A stretch of 33,467 nucleotides of DNA from Gnetum montanum (lineage: Eukaryota; Streptophyta; Gnetopsida; Gnetales; Gnetaceae), in the NCBI GenBank assembly GCA_015680685.1, contig MNCI01008100.1:9076-42542 (forward strand), read 5' to 3'. Below the pieces are notes generated by a model. That model was not told the DNA's origin. It searched no databases and worked only from the letters and a program-made list of their open reading frames with translations. Shown piece after piece: positions 28,871-33,467 of the stretch (positions within the stretch are counted from its first letter, which is position 1; each line of letters begins with the position of its first letter). The translations under genes were made by a program, and so were the position numbers.

Positions 28871-30340
28871 TCAATATCTAACAAGTCAAACCATACTATG
28901 AGTGCTCAAAGGAATCCACCCATCCTACTTACCAATCTTCCACTTATTCTATCTTCCATTTCCATGATCTTCATAATAGTCGTGGGGGTGACCGTAGGTA
29001 CCTTCCTATTTTTTTTATTTTTTTTTTTTACAATTCTTTTCATTTTGCACATTCTTTTACATTTTTTCATTCTTTTATACTTTCTCATTTCTTCAATTTT
29101 TCACATTCTTTAATATTTTTCAATTCTTTAACATTTTTCATTTTTTATATTTTTCATAACTTTTACCATCTTTCCCATCTCTTTTATACTTTGTTTCAAA
29201 CCCTTTGTAAATAATTTTTGATCATTAATAAAACACATTTACATAAAGGTAAGATGTAGCCCAATAAGATGAAAATTTCTCTATGATATCAAGTCATAAG
29301 AGACTAATTATTTGCACAATGAGCTCACATCATCTATCCATCCATTCCAATAATAAGAGGTTCTTACCATGGCCATAATGATATTCTTTCCATCATCAAA
29401 CTAAGAATAAACCTTTGATCATTATGCCTAAATAGAAAAGTGAACCAAGGGGGAATGAAAAGGGTATGACATCAAGGGGACTTGTGGATTCTTTTAGATT
29501 ATTATTGTAAGTTCTATCATGTTACTAAGGTTGTATTATATCCTTGTAGATCTAACAAAAAATGGAAGTCAAAGTAAAATAAGTGCTATCTTAAAAGGGT
29601 TGAGACAAATAACAAATAAAGAGCACAAAATAAATTTATGCCTAAAGGTAGGTGACTTCTTAGAAATGTAAAAATAAAAATAAAGTGCCATGTATAAACT
29701 CCTCCCTTGGAAAATACACGAAGTGACAATACTCCTTGTAACATTTATATTCTTACTATTGTAATTTCGAGAGATAAAATAATGTGATATCACTAGAATG
29801 TGGTCTAGACTTAGTTTGAATCTTGGACAAAAAGGCTAATGATTATTTCAACCACTAATAAAACACAAGAATTCATTATGCCTATGGTAAGACACCTCAC
29901 ATCTTGATTTCTGCAATCCCTTCTAAATCCATTTCATCCCACTATTTCAATAATTATAACTTATGATTTTATGTAACATAGAGTTATTTTCTCCATTTGG
30001 TGGTACTAACATGTGTTTTGCTAAACAAGTATGCATTAAATTTAACTCCTTAAGTAACTAAGGACACTTTTAGACATGGTTATACAAGGGCATTAAGGGC
30101 TAAAGCTTGCTTTTGGGAGGATCCACTTATATATAACTGTGGTCTCTTATACCTACCAAGTGATTCCACATCTTCTTGAACCTTCTAAAACATCTAAAAT
30201 ACTTCCCATATCATTCACATTATTTGTTCTAATAACATAACAATTTTGTCTTTCTCATCTATTCCATCAATACCTCATATACTTTCATAGCCCAAGATTC
30301 CCTAATCATAGACTTTCAACACTTATTTTTCATAATTGTA
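28871..30340 (+). other. gypsy 3' tail of element D
   Basis: A T-rich tract (about 29005-29170) with repeated CATTCTTTTACATTTTT words is followed by about 1 kb that aligns with the tails of elements 1 and C. Shared blocks include AATAATAAGAGGTTC (about 29350), GAAAAGGGTATGACATCAAG (29457), CCTTGTAGATCTAACAAAAAA (29541) and GCTTGCTTTTGGGAGGATCC (30105). No recognised protein, polypurine tract or 3' LTR is visible. Confidence 0.65.
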
Positions 30341-32114
30341 GCATCATTGTCACAGACATCATGGTCCTCAACAGAACTATGACTCAAATGAGCCATTGTT
30401 GGCTACTCGGAGCATGCTCTAGATCGCCGAGGCAGTTCAGATCCCTAGTAGGCACGTGAAGGATAGTTGGATCAAGCACGTCGATATGAACAACATCCCC
30501 AGATTTGAAGGGGGATACAATTGTGATTCGTAAACTCACTTGCAAGCATTCCATGATGCCTGCACCCTACAGAACATTGACAATGATTGGTAGAAGCTAA
30601 AGTTGTTCCCTCACACACTCATCAAGGAAGCAGAAAACTAGTACCGGTCCTTGGAACCGGAATCAATCAGAAGATGGAGTACGATGTTTGAGATTTTTAA
30701 TGACAAGTATCAAACGTACTCCAGAGTGGCAAATCTGAGATAACAACTCCAAGGTTGGAAGCAAGGAAATCATGAACCCTTGGATGTGGCCATGAGCAGG
30801 TACTATTCATTATTGCATCGGTGCCCTAGTCATGGCTACTCTCAGCGAGTACAGCTTCGCCACATCATTGATGGGCTCTACTTTGAAATGTGATAGACCC
30901 TTGGCGTGTACACCCAGGGATGACTGTCAGAACTAAGGGTCCATCAATTCCAGTGCCTCATTGAACAGGTGGTCAAGGAGGAATGAGAACTTAGAAAGAA
31001 GGAGAGTGTAGAATAATTTAATCGGGATTCCTCCATCAGAAAGAGGGAGGTCCAATTCAGTGAAGAGGAAGAAGAATCACCAATGGAAGCAGCAGTGAAC
31101 CAGAAGACCTTGCCTTTACAAAAGTTTGCATCTGAAATATCAGCAAAGGTTGATAAGATGTGGGACTCTTTAGATGAAAAATTTCAAAGTGTGCTAAAAA
31201 TTGCAGAAGAGTCCAAAGAACAAGGTAATGATCGCGATCGGTGCAGGAGGAAGGAAGCTGAACATGCCCAACATAACGGTAAGGGCAAAGTTGTTGTAGC
31301 AGAGTAGGTTGTAGACTCTGACACCGAGGAGGATGATGAATGTGGCATATGCCAATATGAACATCTTAAGGGATGTTGTCCTATGGTGTCACATCTTCAA
31401 GAGTCTGGAGTGTACGCATTGAATCCTCACTTGGCGAAGAGGAAAACACCCCGAAGGTTGCCTTACCCACAAGGCAACCCAAGGCAGTTCCACCAGCAAC
31501 AAGGTTATTATCCAAGTGGAACACCATCGCAGCCTTATGAATACTTCTAGTAGTGGCAGCAACCACAAGCATGGGGAATGCCACCTCCAAGGTAGCTGTA
31601 CCCTTACCGACAGCCAGATCCCTATGGGTACTATATCTAGTAACCAATCTCTCCACGAGACTCTTCCAGTCACATCACATTTTAGAATTATTACCACCCC
31701 CCAGAATATTTCTGACCACAACCTCCATTACCCAGGGGGAAAACCCACATCTCTACTATCCCCCATCACCTTCTCCTACCACTCCTTCTCCACAACATCT
31801 CACTCAGCTACCACATGCTCCACCTATGCAGGGGGAATTCCACCACAGCCACAGCAACGCAACGCTACAAGGGTTATCACCATACAACCAGATCCTTAGT
31901 CGAGTGGACCAGAAGCCAAGCCACAGAAACATCCCTTCTTCTGACCCAATCATGTATGCACACCCTCACATGCACCTATGGCTAGTGCCTCTGAACTTCA
32001 AACCACCTCTACTATTTCATTACTCGAGCAGCCTTCAGACCAAACACCCTCCAACATACAAATGGTCATGGTCACACATGTAGTGACCAACTAGATAAAG
32101 GTAGGTCATCTTTC
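30341..32114 (+). mobile_element. Ty3/gypsy element F, gag to protease start
   Basis: Gag without its N-terminal part, plus the first residues before protease, then cut by the LTR of element G at 32115. The sequence directly follows the tail of element D with no LTR between. It keeps more CpG and fewer lesions than D, so it seems a younger copy of the same group. Confidence 0.75.
30380..32114 (+). pseudogene. gypsy gag of element F
   Basis: The capsid-like core reads HLQAFHDACTLQNIDNDW (about 30540-30590), KLKLFPHTLIKEAEN, YRSLEPESIRRWSTMFEIFN, DKYQTYSR, MSRYYSLLHRCPSHGYSQR and LRHIIDGLYFEM (to about 30890). A charged region open from 31083 to 31304 reads FASEISAKVDKMWDSLDEKF and may form a coiled coil. 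An intact knuckle, CGICQYEHLKGCC, lies at 31341-31379. A Gln/Pro/Tyr-rich region follows (about 31450-31640; QFHQQQGYYPSG). The tail reaches VTHVVTN-stop-IKVGHL (about 32070-32110), the segment just before protease in element 1. Stops occur, several as TAG for expected Trp or Gln. Confidence 0.75.
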
Positions 32115-32817
32115 TGGATAAAGGCACGCATCCAACCCGAGCACAACTATCCATTGGATACATGTCACCAGATCCGCTTTCCTCTCATCTCCTAGTCGTT
32201 GATCCCATTCTTGAATTTCATGCTCGAGCCCAACCCAACCCTATAAATACCCTATCAATTCACATAAATCGAGGTTGGCAATTGGAGACATTGGCAATGC
32301 TAAGAAAGTACAGAACCTACAATCCTTGGGCGCTTAGCACACCTGATTGTTAGCATCCAAGCATTTCTCACATTCATCACATCACTTCAGATGTCATCCC
32401 GGGGCTTAGTGCTTGACCTGCCATCCACACGTGCAACTACACTTTGACCAGTGCATACCTTTTTTATTAAAAAATACAATATAGTTCATTGCCTTCCATT
32501 TACATTATTTAGTTCTATTTACGTTTTGTTTACAATATAGCTTTGTTTACGCTTTATTTATAATTCAGTACGCTCTGTTTACATTTTGTGTCACTGTTTC
32601 CATTCTGTTTACACCGTTTATGATAACCCCAGGGCTAGCCGTAGCTTACGCTCAGGGAAGTCCTTGGTTGATTTGCGTGCAAACCATCCAAGGCACTCTA
32701 CCTTCGTTCCCTTTTCCAGCTTGCCCTCAAGTGAAGGTAGGGTCAGCTATGCGTGCCCGATGATCTCTCGATGTTTGTTTACCTTCCAGCCTTACACCGA
32801 CGATTTAGGTCAGTACA
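32115..32817 (+). repeat. 5' LTR of element G
   Basis: Probable limits are TGGATAAAGG at the left, where element F homology breaks off, and GTCAGTACA at the right, just before the primer site (703 bp). TATAAATA lies at 32242-32249. From about 32498 to 32610 the word TTTAC recurs (GTTTACAATAT, GTTTACGCTTT, GTTTACATTTT, GTTTACACCG). A hairpin lies at 32662-32693. The partner LTR is off the window, so limits are inferred. Confidence 0.6.
32662..32693 (+). other. Hairpin in the LTR of element G
   Basis: Arms CCTTGGTTGATTTGC (32662-32676) and GCAAACCATCCAAGG (32679-32693) pair at 13 of 15 positions around a very short loop. It is downstream of the TATA box, so it would be in the transcript. Confidence 0.55.
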
Positions 32818-32822
32818 GTTTT

Positions 32823-32841
32823 TGGCGCTATAAGGAGGGCC
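32823..32841 (+). other. Primer binding site of element G
   Basis: TGGCGCTATAAGGAGGGCC begins a few bases after the LTR end. The TGGCGC start is usual for plant gypsy elements, being the complement of a tRNA GCGCCA end. The rest differs from the tRNA-Asp-type site of the other elements; the tRNA was not identified. Confidence 0.6.
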
Positions 32842-32912
32842 AACTTAGTTTTTGTTTGATAAAATGTCTCTATTAAAAAATTTTCATCTTATCATGTGTG
32901 TCTCTTGTCTAT

Positions 32913-33100
32913 TGGTCACACTAAGCTTGTCCTATTTGGTCATGCTGAGCTTGTCCTATTGGTCACGCTGAGCTTGTCTTATTGGTCATGTTGAGCTTGT
33001 CCTGTTTGGTCATGCTGAGCTTGTCCTGTTCGTCACACTGAGCTTGTCCTGTTTGGTCACGTTGAGCTTGTGCTGTTTGGTCATGCTGAGCTTACTCTCT
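32913..33100 (+). repeat. 23-24-bp tandem array in the leader of element G, eight units
   Basis: Eight consecutive units of the type GGTCATGCTGAGCTTGTCCT plus GTTT or ATT vary mainly at CAC/CAT and CTG/TTG. The first unit (CACACTAAGCTTGTCC) and last (GAGCTTACTCTC) are the most diverged. The array lies between primer site and gag, the place of packaging signals in retroelements. Confidence 0.85.
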
Positions 33101-33208
33101 GTCATGATGTGGTTTCATTGGTTTGATTACATTGTGTTTATGTCACTCCATGGTGTAACTGCTTACAATCCAACCCCATTCATCCAGCCCAGTCTGCTCA
33201 CGTTCGTC

Positions 33209-33467
33209 ATGGAATCCTTCCAAATCAACCCAGTAACACTACCAATCGCTGAAACTTCGAACCCTGTGACTACTACGGAATCCATAACTGTCATTGAACA
33301 AGTAAATCCTCAAGGCCCTACACACCAGTCGATTAGGATACAAGGCAAAGACCCTACCTATGCCACTCTTACACCCGAACAGTACAACTTCATATGTATC
33401 AAAATCCAAGCCAACCTACCTATCGACCGTACGGAAAGGGAAGCAAAACGAGACTATGAACTTATCC
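33209..33467 (+). CDS. gag-like N-terminal reading frame of element G (partial)
   Basis: The ATG at 33209 opens a frame with no stop through 86 codons to the window end: MESFQINPVTLPIAETSNPV at the start, then a Thr/Gln-rich part, YATLTPEQYNFICIKIQANL, and a charged end, DRTEREAKRDYELI. It is about 390 bases after the primer site, the expected place for gag. No gag domain is recognised in so short a piece; the call rests on position. An N-terminus rich in Ser, Thr, Pro and Gln is common in plant gypsy gag. It is the only element frame in the window without lesions, though short. Confidence 0.55.
   Translation, partial: MESFQINPVTLPIAETSNPVTTTESITVIEQVNPQGPTHQSIRIQGKDPTYATLTPEQYNFICIKIQANLPIDRTEREAKRDYELI

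Larger units (their letters stand above)
21107..30340 (+). mobile_element. Ty3/gypsy element D, most complete pol-bearing copy
   Basis: Order: partial 5' LTR, primer site, gag, protease, linker, RT, RNase H, integrase (split by a solo LTR), T-rich tract and conserved 3' tail. The absence of an integrase chromodomain, the tRNA-Asp-type primer site and RT motifs of the SKWISPLVIVPKKGG and GYNQIYVAP type fit the OTA (Tat/Athila/Ogre) side of Ty3/gypsy. A second RNase H, expected in some Tat members, was not seen. Many stops and frameshifts make it inactive. The 3' LTR is missing; the tail passes into element F near 30340. Confidence 0.85.
32115..33467 (+). mobile_element. Ty3/gypsy-like element G, 5' end (LTR, primer site, leader array, gag start)
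   Basis: The homology of element F stops at 32114. An LTR-like region with TATA box, a TGGCGC-type primer site, a tandem-repeat leader and an open gag-like frame follow, continuing past the window. It belongs to a different family from the others: neither its LTR ends nor its primer site match. The uninterrupted frame and retained CpG suggest it is the youngest insertion here. Confidence 0.7.

Noticed and set aside
31553-32083. 176-codon Pro/Ser/His-rich frame as a host protein
   Set aside because: It lies in the gag C-terminal region of element F in a shifted frame; the composition follows from the low-complexity gag tail.
32913-33100. CRISPR array
   Set aside because: The 23-24-bp units follow each other without unique spacers, in a plant retroelement leader.

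Overview
The window is nuclear DNA from a plant. It appears to hold no host gene: almost all of it is transposable-element sequence in several stages of decay, stacked and nested. Plant signatures include an OTA-type (Tat/Athila/Ogre-like) Ty3/gypsy polyprotein with a tRNA-Asp-type primer binding site, a Tnt1-like copia gag with an initiator-Met primer site, a plant L1 LINE with a zf-RVT tail, and TATAAATA boxes in the LTRs. The density of old, stop-riddled, diverged elements suggests a large genome such as a gymnosperm; that placement is inference.

Layout: (1) 1-400, unassigned, perhaps the end of another LTR. (2) 401-4149 (+), a gypsy element cut by the left window edge: gag end, protease, a long 3' tail and a 3' LTR (LTR A); RT, RNase H and integrase are missing. 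(3) 4150-5308 (-), the 5' LTR, primer site and gag of a copia element into which element 2 is inserted. (4) About 5309-11400 (+), a nearly full-length decayed L1 LINE. (5) 11400-13560 (-), fragments of a second LINE family, with a tRNA-like SINE head at 13.6-13.75 kb. (6) 13970-15775 (+), a gypsy 5' LTR (LTR B), primer site and gag start. (7) About 16180-21106 (-), a gypsy derivative with 5' LTR (LTR C), gag, tail and a 3' LTR fragment but no pol. (8) 21107-30340 (+), the most complete gypsy copy: part of a 5' LTR (LTR D), gag, protease, RT, RNase H, integrase and tail, with a solo LTR (LTR E) inside the integrase. (9) 30341-32114 (+), another gypsy gag. (10) 32115-33467 (+), a younger gypsy element of a different family: LTR, primer site, a 24-bp tandem array and an open gag reading frame running off the window.

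Elements 2, 6, 7, 8 and 9 belong to one gypsy group, as LTR ends (TGATG...CATCA), primer site, gag, tail and protease align between copies. The most unusual feature is in their U3 regions. Just upstream of the TATA box, LTRs A, B, C, E and the element 7 3' LTR fragment each carry short self-complementary cores repeated mostly at exactly 14 bp. The core differs between copies (GATATC, CATCGA or GTATAC types), but the 14-bp step is kept.

All features were read by eye. Boundaries given as 'about' can be off by tens of bases, and family assignment rests on motifs, not on database searches.
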